Below, piece by piece: positions 24,036 through 34,978 of a stretch of 64,000 nt of DNA; position 1 is the stretch's first letter; each line of letters begins with the position of its first letter. Origin of the DNA: Dichetophora obliterata (Eukaryota; Arthropoda; Insecta; Diptera; Sciomyzidae); contig OY986437.1 of assembly GCA_963920525.1 (NCBI GenBank), forward strand, positions 100,938,138-101,002,137, given 5' to 3'. The position numbers and the translations under genes were made by a program. The notes beneath the pieces were generated by a model. The model was not told the DNA's origin. It saw only the letters and a list, made by a program, of their open reading frames with translations, and searched no databases.

Positions 24036-24853
24036 ATTTCATGGCTAGCTTCAGAGCGGGAGCTTCTGCTTAGAAAACAGAGCAATACGGTGGAAGAAGT
24101 ACAGCTTTGGTACCTTTAGTGTTAACGACTAAAAATAATGAGCTATTTTCCGTTTTTGATCCATCGGTAAATAAAGATGTAATTTTTTTATTTATGTAAA
24201 AATCAGATAGTTCGACAAATACTCGCCGGTAAAATTTCTGAACAAGAGATGTGCAAAGAATATTGCTTTATAACTTTATCTTTGATCATTCACCATATCT
24301 GCAATGCCTTCCTTAGTCAGTATATACAATCATATAAATATGCAAACAAAAAAATTGTGGTACCATTTTACCTGTGTTAACGTCAACATATTCACATAAA
24401 TCTTATATCGATAGAAAAGTATTTTCGAGAATACTTTTTACACTGCAAATACTGTAATATAATGTAAAAACCTTTAATTCCAATGGGACAATGAAAAAAC
24501 ATAGCGATATAGTTCTGTTGAACTTCGTTGCTGTAGCATACACGAGAGGTACTCAAACACTTCAACAGAGCTATATGGGATTGTTGTTGTTGTTGCTGTT
24601 TCTAAATTACTCTCTCCTAGAACTGAACAGAATGAACTTGCCATCACGTCAGCGCTCAATGATCCAACTGACACGTTTAAGTGGCAGTAAATACAAAAAA
24701 TAATTGTTAAAATTTGGTATAAAAACTATATAAGTTGAACAAATATAGTCTAAATATTATTATATTATATATTTTTTATGTGGCAACACTTTCCGACTAT
24801 TACGCTCTGGAAGTTGTCAATATTTTAACATAGGTTTGTTCATAGTAGAACCA
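24036..24853. other. AT-rich DNA, nothing recognised
   Basis: Two overlapping frames on opposite strands at 24474-24703 carry a GTT repeat and have no family motif. Confidence 0.45.
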
Positions 24854-25042
24854 GACAAGGTAGTGTTAGGGCTGAATGTGCTCTCTTTCTTAGTGACCAT
24901 AACTGTCAAATTCATCTATTTTGGTATTTTTGCCAATTTTTGCTTTCATATTGCATTTTCATTGGTTGCAGATTCTGTATGAGTTGTCAACTTTGTTTTG
25001 AAAGTTCCGTTCACCGGCTCTCCGCCCTAACACTACCTTGTC
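24854..25042. mobile_element. Small MITE with 19-bp perfect inverted ends
   Basis: GACAAGGTAGTGTTAGGGC at 24854-24872 has its exact complement at 25024-25042. It is 189 bp long. No target duplication was resolved. Confidence 0.7.
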
Positions 25043-25329
25043 AAATTTTGCCATGTGTTTGTTCACGTAGTTTACTTGTTTAAACTTGCAGGGAGAGAGT
25101 AAAAACAGAATTGAGAAAAATAATGTCGCGAAGAGAAAAATAGCAGAAAAAGTACGTGAACAGAAAACTAGTAGAAACTTGCAAAATCACAGTTGATGGA
25201 CCGACTTGACAGCTTATTTAAAACATAAAAAATTGTGTAAATTCGCTTTTGTTTCCAAATATTTACAATTATTAAAAAACGAGCTGAAACCTGACACGTT
25301 TCTGCCACGCTCCCATTGCCAAACTTTCA

Positions 25330-25712
25330 TAAAATGTTATCAGTGAACCTGCACGTACGACCTATACTTCCAAAGCTATTCGATATCGAAAATTTGGGAG
25401 GTACCACGCCCCCTTGTTTTACGCGAATAAAATTTGATCAGTGAAACGGCATGTGTAAATCGTGGTCGAATACTGAATCCCGAGGTTGTGCAAACTATAA
25501 CGCAAAAGCTATTTAAAATCAAAATTTTGGGTTGTATGGGTGGTGCCACGCCCCTTGTCTAACGCTGTCCGTACTAAAACTAAAACCTGCGCATGAATGC
25601 GAACAACCAATTTGGAAAATTTCATCGCGATCGGATGAACGGTTTAGAAATGTATTCAGGACATACAAACAAACAAACAAACGTACATTCATTTTTATAT
25701 ATATTTTAGGGC
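25330..25712. repeat. Dispersed repeat with ACAA tail
   Basis: Blocks TTTTGGGTTGTATGGG, GCCACGCCCC, AAAATTTCATCGCGATCGG, then AAACAAACAAACAAACG and ATTTTTATATATATTTTAG occur in the same order as in 47240-47747 and 48225-48356. The tail and the repeated order suggest 3' ends of one retroposed family. The chance frames here are not genes. Confidence 0.65.
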
Positions 25713-25735
25713 GGGTCAAATTTTTTGTCTTCCAA

Positions 25736-26090
25736 GCGTACAGCAGAAACGTAATCTACGATAAATTCTGAGAAAATTTCCCCAAGAAACTATAGGTCTA
25801 CAATCAATCCCAATATCGCGCATAGCGAGGTTAAAATTTGTATATGGATTTAAAAAAAAACGATAGTTTTATATAAAATACTGTTGAATAGTCCAAAAAT
25901 GGCAGCGTCCAAAAAAAGGCCAGCTCTCCGAATCTGATTTAATTTTAAAAATATTTTCGTTTTTAAACCAAATTTTAGCCTATATATTATACATATTGCG
26001 CGATATTGGGATTGATTTTAGACCTATGTTTTCTTTGCGAAATATTCTCAGAATCCATCATTGATTACGTTTCTGCTATACGCACTATTC
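25736..26090. repeat. Inverted-repeat element, about 90-bp arms
   Basis: The left arm (AGCAGAAACGTAATC, TTCTGAGAA, ATAGGTCTA, AATCAATCCCAATATCGCGC) has its near-complement at about 25997-26090. The spacer is about 170 bp. Confidence 0.7.
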
Positions 26091-26658
26091 GTTTTTTCTC
26101 ATCCAGACAATTTATAGATGAAACTAAGATATAAAAAATCGAACTTAAAGCATCGTCAAAGAAATATAAAAAATATGACAAGAAATTTTTTTTTTGGTTG
26201 CTGCAAGTTTTTGCAAGTAAAAATTTCACTAGCAGAAACTTGTAGCTACTTTTTTCTCTCACTTTTTTACGCTCTCGTTGCAAGTTTTTCGAGTACGTGA
26301 ACGCTTTACTAGTAAAAACTTGTAATAATTGGTATCAATTTGTAACAATTTTTTGTAAGTGAAAAAACATTAAACATTTTTAAAATTTACATATACAAAA
26401 CAAATTTCGGTACGAAAAATCAACATCAAAGTAAGTTTGTCATAAAGTAAAATAAAGTTGTTCTGTATGTGTTGTAATTTTTAAGGAAACACTCTAAAAA
26501 GTTTTTGTTGAAATTTACTACAATAGTTGTTGACAACAGGTTAGCTACCATAACTGTAGTAAACTTACGCACCCTTATTTAATTCAACATGTTCTTTGTT
26601 TATTGATATTTAGTGAAATTCAACATATAGTGTTTAATTTTGATAAAAATATATAGTA
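26091..26658. other. AT-rich DNA, nothing recognised
   Basis: Several copies of the motif AAACTTGTA or its variants occur at 26190-26330, without a clear period. Confidence 0.45.
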
Positions 26659-27514
26659 ATTATGTTGACTTTATATGATTTATATACAAATTCTAAATGT
26701 TTGATAGTTTAAATCATACTTGATTTTAAATACAAATTCTAGTTGTTTGATAGTTTAAAATCGTTTATTGAGCTTAAGGTCAAAGTTAGAACAATTAATT
26801 GTTCTAACGAATTTTTCCAAAGAAACAACAACAACAACAAAGTTTTCAATATGAAAGGAAAAAAATCACTAGCATTTGATTTTATTGTACAATTTCTGCG
26901 CTGCTAAACGCGTCATCAGAAATCTTTGTGATTACCCGTGCAAGCGCGCGCTAACGCACTGCACCATCGGGGTGATGAGATTTTGAAGCGTCAATTTCTC
27001 ATTTTTTCCTCAATTTCATAATGTCACAATTGTTGTTGTATTTCTGTTTTACTTTAGTTTCTATGCTTATGTTATTATATGCAGTCCAACAGGCTGTTGG
27101 ACATAAGCATAGAAACTAAAGTAAAACAGAAATACAACAACAAATGTGACATTATGAAATTGAGGAAAAAATGAGAAATTGACGCTTCAAAATCTCATCA
27201 CCCCGATGGTGCAGTGCGTTAGCGCGCGCTTGCACGGGTAATCACAAAGATTTCTGATGACGCGTTTAGCAGCGCAGAAATTGTACAATAAAATCAAATG
27301 CTAGTGATTTTTTTCCTTTCATATTGAAAACTTTGTTGTTGTTGTTGTTTCTTTGGAAAAATTCGTTAGAACAATTAATTGTTCTAACTTTGACCTTAAG
27401 CTCAATAAACGATTTTAAACTATTAAACAACTAGAATTTGTATTTAAAATCAAGTATGATTTAAACTATCAAACATTTAGAATTTGTATTTAAATCATAT
27501 AAAGTCAACATAAT
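26659..27514. repeat. Nearly perfect 856-bp palindrome with tRNA-like core in each arm
   Basis: The arms 26659-27072 and 27101-27514 are each 414 bases. I see only three mismatches and no indels. The 28-base spacer contains its own perfect palindrome, CCAACAGGCTGTTGG. In each arm there is a GC-richer core; read on the plus strand in the right arm it is CCCCGATGGTGCAGTGCGTT then AGCGCGCGCTTGCACGGG, which resembles the 5' half of a tRNA (A-box-like TGGTGCAGTGCGTTAGC). No B box is evident. The low divergence indicates recent formation or gene conversion. Confidence 0.9.
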
Positions 27515-28315
27515 AAATATAGAGGTCATTTAGAAAAACTTTAATATATAGTAATATTAAAGCAATAATATTGATATCGTAGCGAAATTAAACATCAATT
27601 ATTTAATGTTACTTTAATATATGTAGTACTATTTTAAAATTACTACCCTTATGCTAGTAAAGGTAAACAAGTTTTACGTACTTTTAATACAATTAATGTA
27701 GTATTTACAAATTTCTGCTGTTATTCAAGCGAATAAATTTTTTTTAAACATTCCTCATAACATTATGTATATATTAAAACATATTTTAATATATCTTATA
27801 ACTTAATAGTTTTGGCGGTAGTGCAAAGATATATCATATTTTGATTTTTTTAATGATAATTCTAAAATAAATTGGTACTTGAAATACCAAAACGCAGAAC
27901 AGACACTTGCATACAAAATTTCTTCTCAATGAGTACCCTAAAGAGGTAGACAAATGAAACTCAGACATTTTTTGTTTTTTTTTACCGGTCTTTATTTATT
28001 TATTAACATGTTGTTTTCATTTAACTGTTAACAACTTAACACTTAACAAACTTCTATAGAAAAAGTATTCCTACTAAGCTTTTTTAATTAAAACCAGAAA
28101 ATTTTTAAAGATTGATTTTCACTCACTGACAATGACTCGAATGAGCATGTGTTGAAAATATCTGCTCAAATTTAGTTCAATTTATACAGTAATATAAAAC
28201 ATTGTAATTGATATTGCAGCAAAGTTCAAAATTTGTTGTTTAATTTTGCTAAGAATTGTGTTTAGTGGTAAAAACTCATAGATAAATATAAAAATAATAG
28301 TAAAATTACACATTA
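27515..28315. other. AT-rich DNA, nothing recognised
   Basis: No ORF, RNA gene or clear repeat was seen. Confidence 0.5.
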
Positions 28316-28323
28316 GTTGGAAT

Positions 28324-29419
28324 CAAGCGCGTCGGAAGCGAATTTCATCTGGGAGGGCAGTACAAATGGGGGGCAGTACAAATGGGGGCAGTACAAATGG
28401 TGGTGCAAAAAAAGTTCACCAAAATATCTTCAAAGAACATGAATGTGAATGGCAAATTTTCTATTTTTGTTTAAAATAAAAAAAAAATATAAAAATATTA
28501 AAATTTCATTATTTTTAAAAGTTCTTCCAATTTCAATATTAGAGATCGTTCTTAAAAGGATTTTTCATATGTTAATATGAAAATATTAGAAATAATGGTT
28601 GCTTTTATAAAGCAAGACTAGGTATATCTTTAAATGGTTTAAATTCAATAAGGTACAAAAAGTTATATCAATTTAAATTCTTCCAAAATGTTTTTTTCTG
28701 CCCTTGCGAGAAACAAACTCTTTCACCACCTCCATCGAATTCAATTCTTCGGTTTTATCTTTGTGAATGTGTATAAGTGCCGCATGAGTGAGTCGTTTCT
28801 GTGTCATAATTGCTCGAAGATACGTTTTAAGTCGTCTTAGTGCACTAAAAAACGCTCAGATGAAGCTGCTGATGCAGGCACAGTCAAAAGCAAAGCAATA
28901 AGTTTTTCAACTTCATTTAATAGTTTTTTTTTACAGTATCCGAATTTTTTGCAAATTGGGATACAATGCCACTACAATTTGAAGGTGTTTGGCCAGGCAA
29001 TTGCTTCAGCAATTTAAGTTGCGCGTGGAGGTCGCTCACATCAAAGTCATCTGCATAAAGATCTAGTTTTGTTTTTAGATTTTGTTCAGAAGGCACTTTT
29101 CCGTTGAAGGCTTCGATTACAATATTACAGTATTAAGCTTCATATTAAGGGTGCTTTTAAACTGAAGTAGTGGGTTTGCAGTAGAAACTCTACGTTTTGT
29201 TCTATCTTTTTGCAAACACAGAGAAAGAAAATGGCTATCCGCAAGCATGCTTATGAAGAAGAGAGAAGAAGAGGAAAATATCTAATACAAAAATATTATC
29301 GTTGTAAAAAAAACTGACATTTTGAATAACTTTTGAAGTTTTCTTTTTAAATTGTTTATCTAGCTAAAAAAGTGAGGGGCAACTGCCCCCCTTCCCCCCC
29401 CCCGCTTCCGACGCCAATG
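28324..29419 (-). mobile_element. hAT transposon relic with exact 8-bp target duplication
   Basis: GTTGGAAT flanks the element exactly (28316-28323 and 29420-29427). The ends are CAAGCGCGTCGGAAGCG and, read inward from the right, CATTGGCGTCGGAAGCG. G-run sequences lie inside both ends, with three GGGGGCAGTACAAAT-type repeats at the left. It contains a minus-strand transposase remnant. Confidence 0.92.
28695..29118 (-). pseudogene. hAT transposase C-terminal remnant (ZMYM1-like type)
   Basis: On the minus strand, frames read LDLYADDFDVSDLHAQLKLL, later TVPASAASSER, and after a one-base frame change FSALRRLKTYLRAIMTQKRL, then AALIHIHKDKTEELN. This is the C-terminal dimerisation region of hAT transposases of the zinc-finger MYM1-like group, whose usual form is ASSERSFSALRRIKTYLRSTM. 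A second frame change occurs near 28930 after a stop. The catalytic core is missing. The remnant fills the middle of a 1.1-kb element with intact 8-bp duplication, so the element was probably moved as a deleted copy by a transposase supplied in trans. Confidence 0.85.
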
Positions 29420-29427
29420 GTTGGAAT

Positions 29428-30839
29428 TTCAGCAAAAAATTAGTATGATATTGATAGTTACTTTGCAATTATTATTTAGAGTGTAGACTCTTTAAATGTG
29501 CAGGCATTTTTGATTTAGTGGAAGAATCGTGTTTGTCTTTCGTAGAAGAAAAGTTATGATATTGTCAGATAATGTCAAAGTTTTATATATGTAGTAAAAT
29601 GATGACTTGTACACTTTATGGAGCTGATTGATTTTCCTGCAGCAATTTGCAGCAAATTAATATATTGGTATATTTCAGAACCACTAAAGATAAAAAATTC
29701 AGAAAAAAAAAGGAAGAATTAAATATTATTTTTAATTTATTTTTCAAGGATAGACAGAGGTCAAGGTAGATAGAACAAGGATAGTAGTCTTGTTGATATT
29801 TATGTTGATGTATGGTTTGGGAGTTATGACGAAAAAACAAAAAAAAAGTGGAAAATCCCCGATAATGACGTATTAAACTAAGTAAAATTATTTAAATAAA
29901 ATATTTTCTAAGAATGCAGTCATGTGGGTATTGCAATTACAAACATTTTGGTGTATAAATCCTTCTTGTAGAATGTATGGTTTGGGAGCTATGACGAAAA
30001 AACCAGATGTTTTCTGTGAAAAAATCTGTGAAAGTAATGGGAGGTGGGCGTGTCCGTGGGCAGATGATGCTAGTTTTTGCACACGTCTTTGTTTGCAGTA
30101 CCAAAAGTAAATGTGCGTAGTTTGGGCACTCTATGTACCTTGTTTGAATTAATGCCACAAAAATCGGGTTCATGGACCATAGTGCAGCGTCAAAAAACTA
30201 CGATGAAAGGATGTTTATTAAAAATAAGCAATATGTGTACAAATCAAAATTGCTTAAAATATAGCAAAACAATAGAATTATTATCGTCTGTTATCACAGT
30301 GGAATTAAATTTAGCTTTATTTGATTAGATAAAGATCGATTAAGGATATGTTTATGGGTTTGCGGCGGAAGGATACAATGTTTTGAGATAATTTGAAAAA
30401 GCTTTTGGTCAACTTGAGAAGATAATTGCTGTTTTTGAAATAGCTATGTCTTAGGCTTATAGCTACTCGACTTCGGCAGAGAGTCGGTCAACAGCATGAA
30501 GGAGGCGACAAAATTATTGATCTTTTAGTGTCTTTCAAGGAAAATGGCCCTAATCTTCACAACTTCATCAGTAAAATTTGTTATATTCATTGTTTAAAAA
30601 AATCACTAATTCATAAATTATTCTGATTATACCCATGCATTACCAAGTATGGCGAGTACGTAAAATACGTTTTAAAGTTTCATTAGCCTAAAATATTTCT
30701 CAATTTAATGTTTTTTAACTTCGCAAAACATTTTTCAATAGAAATAAAAAAACAAATCTATTTTGATAAGGTCTTTGATACTAGTCTTTAAAAACACAGT
30801 GTGTGCTTCTTCAAATGTGTAACATCATTATGTGTTTTT
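29428..30839. other. AT-rich DNA with an unclassified dispersed repeat
   Basis: ATGTATGGTTTGGGAG.TATGACGAAAAAAC occurs twice (about 29809 and 29965), and GGGAGGTGGGCGTGTCCGTGG lies at about 30040. Similar GC-richer blocks are typical of fly dispersed repeats. The overlapping short frames on both strands (29888-30328) do not show a family motif. Confidence 0.4.
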
Positions 30840-31095
30840 TGTATAGGCACTCTTAAAGAGTGGCAGATAAAAGCTGGATATGTTCAGAAGAAATGTTGAG
30901 GGTAAAAAGTGAATGAGAACAGCCATATATTTGACACCTTAAGAATTCGGGAGATATTTACACTATTTTCGACATATTTCGACCTCCCAAAAGAATGACA
31001 AATAGGGAGAGGTTTTGCTTAATATAAAGTTTTAGGGGGAAAAATAATAAGATTATCTCATACATATGACCTCTTTAGAGGTCAATTTGAGGAAG
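30840..31095. repeat. Diverged copy of the 53.6-53.9 kb repeat
   Basis: It shares TTTTTGTAT.GG, GTGGCAGATA, AGAAATGTT, ATATATTTGA and a CCCTTAGAGG-type block with the repeat at 53600-53960, in the same order but weakly. Confidence 0.35.
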
Positions 31096-32273
31096 ATGTA
31101 AAATATTTTCTTCATTGTGCTGTACTGAAAGCAACCATTCATTGCTTTTTGTTGTTAATTCGCAAACACTTGCGTTCGTATATTCTATCAAGCATCACAA
31201 TCATTTCAGCGAATTGCGCATATCATTGTTTTGTCCTTTTAGTGCGTAGTGCTATTTTAACGACTGTTCTTAAGTGACTTGAAAATAACTGCAAATGAAT
31301 GCATTCACACCTTTCTCATTTCTTAGGAAAGATTTATAGGTCTGAAATAAATTATGTTATGTAAAGTCATCTGGATGGTTCGGAGCATTGCTAAGTAAGC
31401 AAAATTCAACGCAACGCATTGTTGTTGATTTTATTTTGTAATCTCGTTTACTAAAATTGAATTGCAGCCAGTTTTGTGCGGCATGACATTGTTGGAAATA
31501 AAAAGAAAGCTTCAATATTAGATTGTAGTTGGTGAATGTCATCATTGTTAAATTTAATTTAGTGGTAAAAATAAATGTTATGTTGTGGTTCATATCTGCA
31601 TCTGTTTGCATTAAAGGGTTAATTTAAGCGTGTGTAAAGCTTTTTGCTGTGAATCACAGCAAATCAATCAAAACTCAAAATTAATCACTAAACTTTGCCC
31701 GGGTGCAAATTGCAACAAGCATAACACACTCAAAAACACTTTCGCTTGCCTCTGTAACACACTAACACATCAATAAGAAAAATATAAAAAAACGTTCTAA
31801 ACAAAAAATGGTGTCAAACGTTGTGCTGAGGTTACGCTGAACTGCTGCATTTTAACTGCTTTTGTGATGAGGAAACCTAGTTGGCTCCACGAAGCAACTC
31901 AGTTCCCGTGATAGTAAGTGCAAAGTGTGTGTATGTGTGTACGTTGCAGCAGGTGTGCACTTTGCTTCATTTTGCACTTCCATTCATCTTGTTGCTTGCG
32001 CAAATTTGTGTCAAAATAACGAAGAAAAATACTTAAACATCAGGGGGCGAAAACCTAGGAGCACTTTAAAACTACCGTTCTATATTTTTTAAAGCAGTAA
32101 ATTTTGAATTAAAGCTATTTAAAATAAAATTTAATTTCTTTTACTTTAAACCCTACTACGGAATATTGTTCAAAGTTGAAAAAAAATATGTTTTTACCAT
32201 AGAAAAAAAAACAAATCAAAACAAATTTATCAAAAACTGTGAACCAAAACGACATTTTTTTGTAAGTAATCGA
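31096..32273. other. Unassigned DNA, slightly GC-richer part at 31640-32000
   Basis: No ORF or family motif was recognised. The frame 31357-31611 on the minus strand has no motif. Confidence 0.45.
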
Positions 32274-32281
32274 CAACTAAA

Positions 32282-33463
32282 TAGGTATGCAAACGATGCA
32301 TCGATAGTATCGTCATCGACGATATATCGTTCAGAAACATCGATGTCAACATCTATGTTCTTATGAGCAATACATCGTCGATACAACGGTCTGAAAAGGA
32401 AAAACATCGATATCGTTTGCTCATTTTTAGCCGATTCAAAATTTGACACCTGGAAATATACCACAAAAAGCTAACTCACAATAACACAAAAAATAAATAT
32501 TTCGATGCATATTCAATAGCAAATGTAAGCGAAACGGAAGTGCAGATGTACCTGAAGTCTCCTATTACCGCAATAAAAAAGATTCGGTCGAAATTTTGGA
32601 TGACATGAAATCTTTTTTTTTTTTAAAACTTGCGAAGATTGGAATGCTATATCTGTACCCAGCGAACACTTGTTCTCGGAAGCTGGAGCAACCATCACTC
32701 AAGAAAGAAACAGGTTTCTGGTGACGAGGTTATCTAAGCTTCTTTTCCTTAATTCTGTTTCCAAATTGATAAACTACAACAAATAAATGTTTTAAATTTA
32801 TGAAATCGGAAAACATATTTTCTATTTGATATAGATTTTATATTGATAGGTGGTCTATAGGTATAAGACACCATTCTGCTGGTGCAATCAATTGATGCCA
32901 GCAGATTACCCGTGCTATAAAGTAAGGATAAGTATTGAAACAAAATTATCGAAGTTTACCATTGAAAGACATCGTTTGACGCCATCGATGCTCATTTTTG
33001 CTATAAAGACTAATTTTGAGGTCGGCAAATATGAAAAAAAAAAAAATCCTATATTCAAAAAACGGACATAAAAAGTTTACAAAACGAATATGAGATTTTT
33101 GCTCTCAAAATTTAAAAAAAAAAATAATAATAAACTGTGTAAGTAAACAAAAACTGTGTTTTGTATGAACAAAAAAACTCCCCGTTTTTTGAGGTCGAAA
33201 GAAATATGACAAAAAAATAAATTTTTTATACAAAATACAGAAATTTTGTCGATTCCTTTTTTCAAATTTTTTTTTGTAAAATTTTTCCATACATTGTAAG
33301 AAGTTATTCTTTCTTTCATATATTATAAAAGTGTGCATACTTAAATACTTATATTTTTCGAATCCAATCGTCTTATTAACGATGTTTTTAAACATCGATA
33401 ATTGTCAAGTGAACATCGATGTTTGAAAACATCGATGATTTTTAGAACGATGTTGCATCCCTA
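32282..33463 (+). mobile_element. hAT transposon relic with exact 8-bp target duplication
   Basis: CAACTAAA flanks it exactly (32274-32281 and 33464-33471). The left end is TAGGTATGCAAACGATG; read inward, the right end is TAGGGATGCAACATCG. Numerous CATCGAT motifs lie just inside both ends. A hAT C-terminal coding remnant lies inside. Confidence 0.92.
32535..32757 (+). pseudogene. hAT transposase C-terminal remnant (ZBED/Buster-like)
   Basis: The plus strand encodes EVQMYLKSPITAIKK, then after a one-base shift KDSVEILDDMKSF, and, after a T-run that shifts the frame again, SVPSEHLFSEAGATITQERN and SKLLFLNSV. The usual hAT form is SVPSERIFS.AG.I....RN.L....V..LLFLN. The arrangement fits the dimerisation domain. 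The two shifts mean that the copy is dead, and the catalytic part is deleted. Confidence 0.87.
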
Positions 33464-33471
33464 CAACTAAA

Positions 33472-33692
33472 TGGAACAACAAATAGAATCATAAATCTGG
33501 CACCCATGAATCATTTTTTCATATCACGTCATTTGTCACGTCTGTATTTTGAGAAAATCTGTATTCAAAGTAGAAAAACTTCTGTGCTTAAGACATTAAA
33601 CTAAAATAGGTATGCATTGCTTTGACGGTGGTTCTTCTTTATATTTTTTATGTAAGTACTATAGCTACTGCCGTCATAAGGAAGAAAGCGGC
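33472..33692. other. Short spacer between hAT relic and foldback element
   Basis: Nothing was recognised. Confidence 0.6.
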
Positions 33693-33839
33693 ATCTACAT
33701 TAGGGTGTATCGAAATAACGAAAGAAGTAACACCCAATTTCACCCCTAAATAATGAAAAAGGAAGGAAAGACAATGCAGAAAATATATTATTTTTTTTAA
33801 ATGAATTCCTGGTTCCCTATATAACGGATTTAGGGAAAT

Positions 33840-34745
33840 CGAATGTTTTTGTATTGGAGCCCATTTTACGGTACACTTTTTTAAGAAACCATAGATCTCG
33901 ATTTACCATTAAAAACCAATTGTTCATGCAAATTTTCGAAAAGGAGTCTCAGCATAGAAATACAAAAACCATTATTTACGATATTGACAACTATTTTTAT
34001 ACTGGAGCCCATCTTAAAGTACACTTTTTTACAAAATCTACCATAGATCTCGATTCACCATTAAAAACAACTATTGCATGCAAATTTTCAAAAAGATCAA
34101 ATTCGTACAGGAATGTCAGCATAGAGATAAAAAAACATTATTTACGATATTTTAATCTATTTTTGTACTGGAGCCTATCTTACGGTAAATGTTTTTACAA
34201 AACCCACTAAAGATCTCGATTCACTATTAAAAGCAACTTATGCATGCAAATTTTCGAAAAGGTCAAACACGGACAGGAGTGTCAGCATAGAAAGAAAAAC
34301 ACTTTCACCTACTTTTGTACTGGAGCCTATCTTACGAAAAACTTTTTTACAAAACCCACCATAAATCTCAATTTACCAGTAAAAGCAACGTGTGTATGTA
34401 AATTTTCGAAGAGATCAGAGAAGTACACGAGTGTCACCATAGAAAAAAAAAATCATTATTTACAATATTTTCGACTTCTTTTGTACTGGTACAATTTTTT
34501 GCATAAAACACCAAAGATATAATTTTTTCATTAAAAGCAACTTATGTGTGGAAATTTTTAGAGACACTACGTACAGCAGTGTCAGCATAGATACATACAA
34601 AAACCATTATTTACAATATGTTCGGCTTAATTTGCACTTAAAAAGCACCATAGATATCGGTTTTCCATTAAAAACAACTTACGCATACAAATTTTTACAG
34701 AGATCTTACTACGTACAGCAGTACGGACATAAATTACAAACATAA
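33840..34745. repeat. Left-arm subrepeats of the foldback transposon
   Basis: About five units each contain TTTTGTACTGGAGCC, CTTACGGTACAC, TTTTACAAAA(A)CC, ATAGATCTCGATT, CATTAAAA(A)CAA, ATGCAAATTTTCGAAAAG and a GTGTCAGCATAGA block, 150-167 bp apart. The frames at 33854-34745 arise from this repeat and are not genes. Confidence 0.88.
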
Positions 34746-34978
34746 ATTGGTCTACTTATTATGTTATAAGAAAAATTTCGGGGAAAATCACATTAGGTCT
34801 ATTCACACTTACGGGCAAATAGCCATCCATCGTGGTATTTGCAAAATATCTATGCATTAGGACTATTCCCAGTTACGGGCAAGTCCCAGTCAGGGCTTCG
34901 TAAATGTGTGCCCTACCAAATATTTGCCATCAACTGTGAGCACATCTTTTAGTACAGCACTGTTGTAAAGGGTGGTTA

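Noticed and set aside
26930..27240. Functional tRNA genes in the palindrome
   Set aside because: Only a 5'-half-like sequence is present. No B box or acceptor-stem pairing could be found.
31800..32000. Possible exon with donor-like GTAAGT near 31914
   Set aside because: The only support is local base composition and one hexamer. There is no open frame with recognisable content.
33701..33712. TTAGGGTG as a telomere repeat
   Set aside because: It is the transposon terminus, present once per end as part of a matched inverted repeat.
33854..34745. Three consecutive plus-strand ORFs
   Set aside because: They follow the foldback subrepeats and repeat the same residues. There is no family motif.
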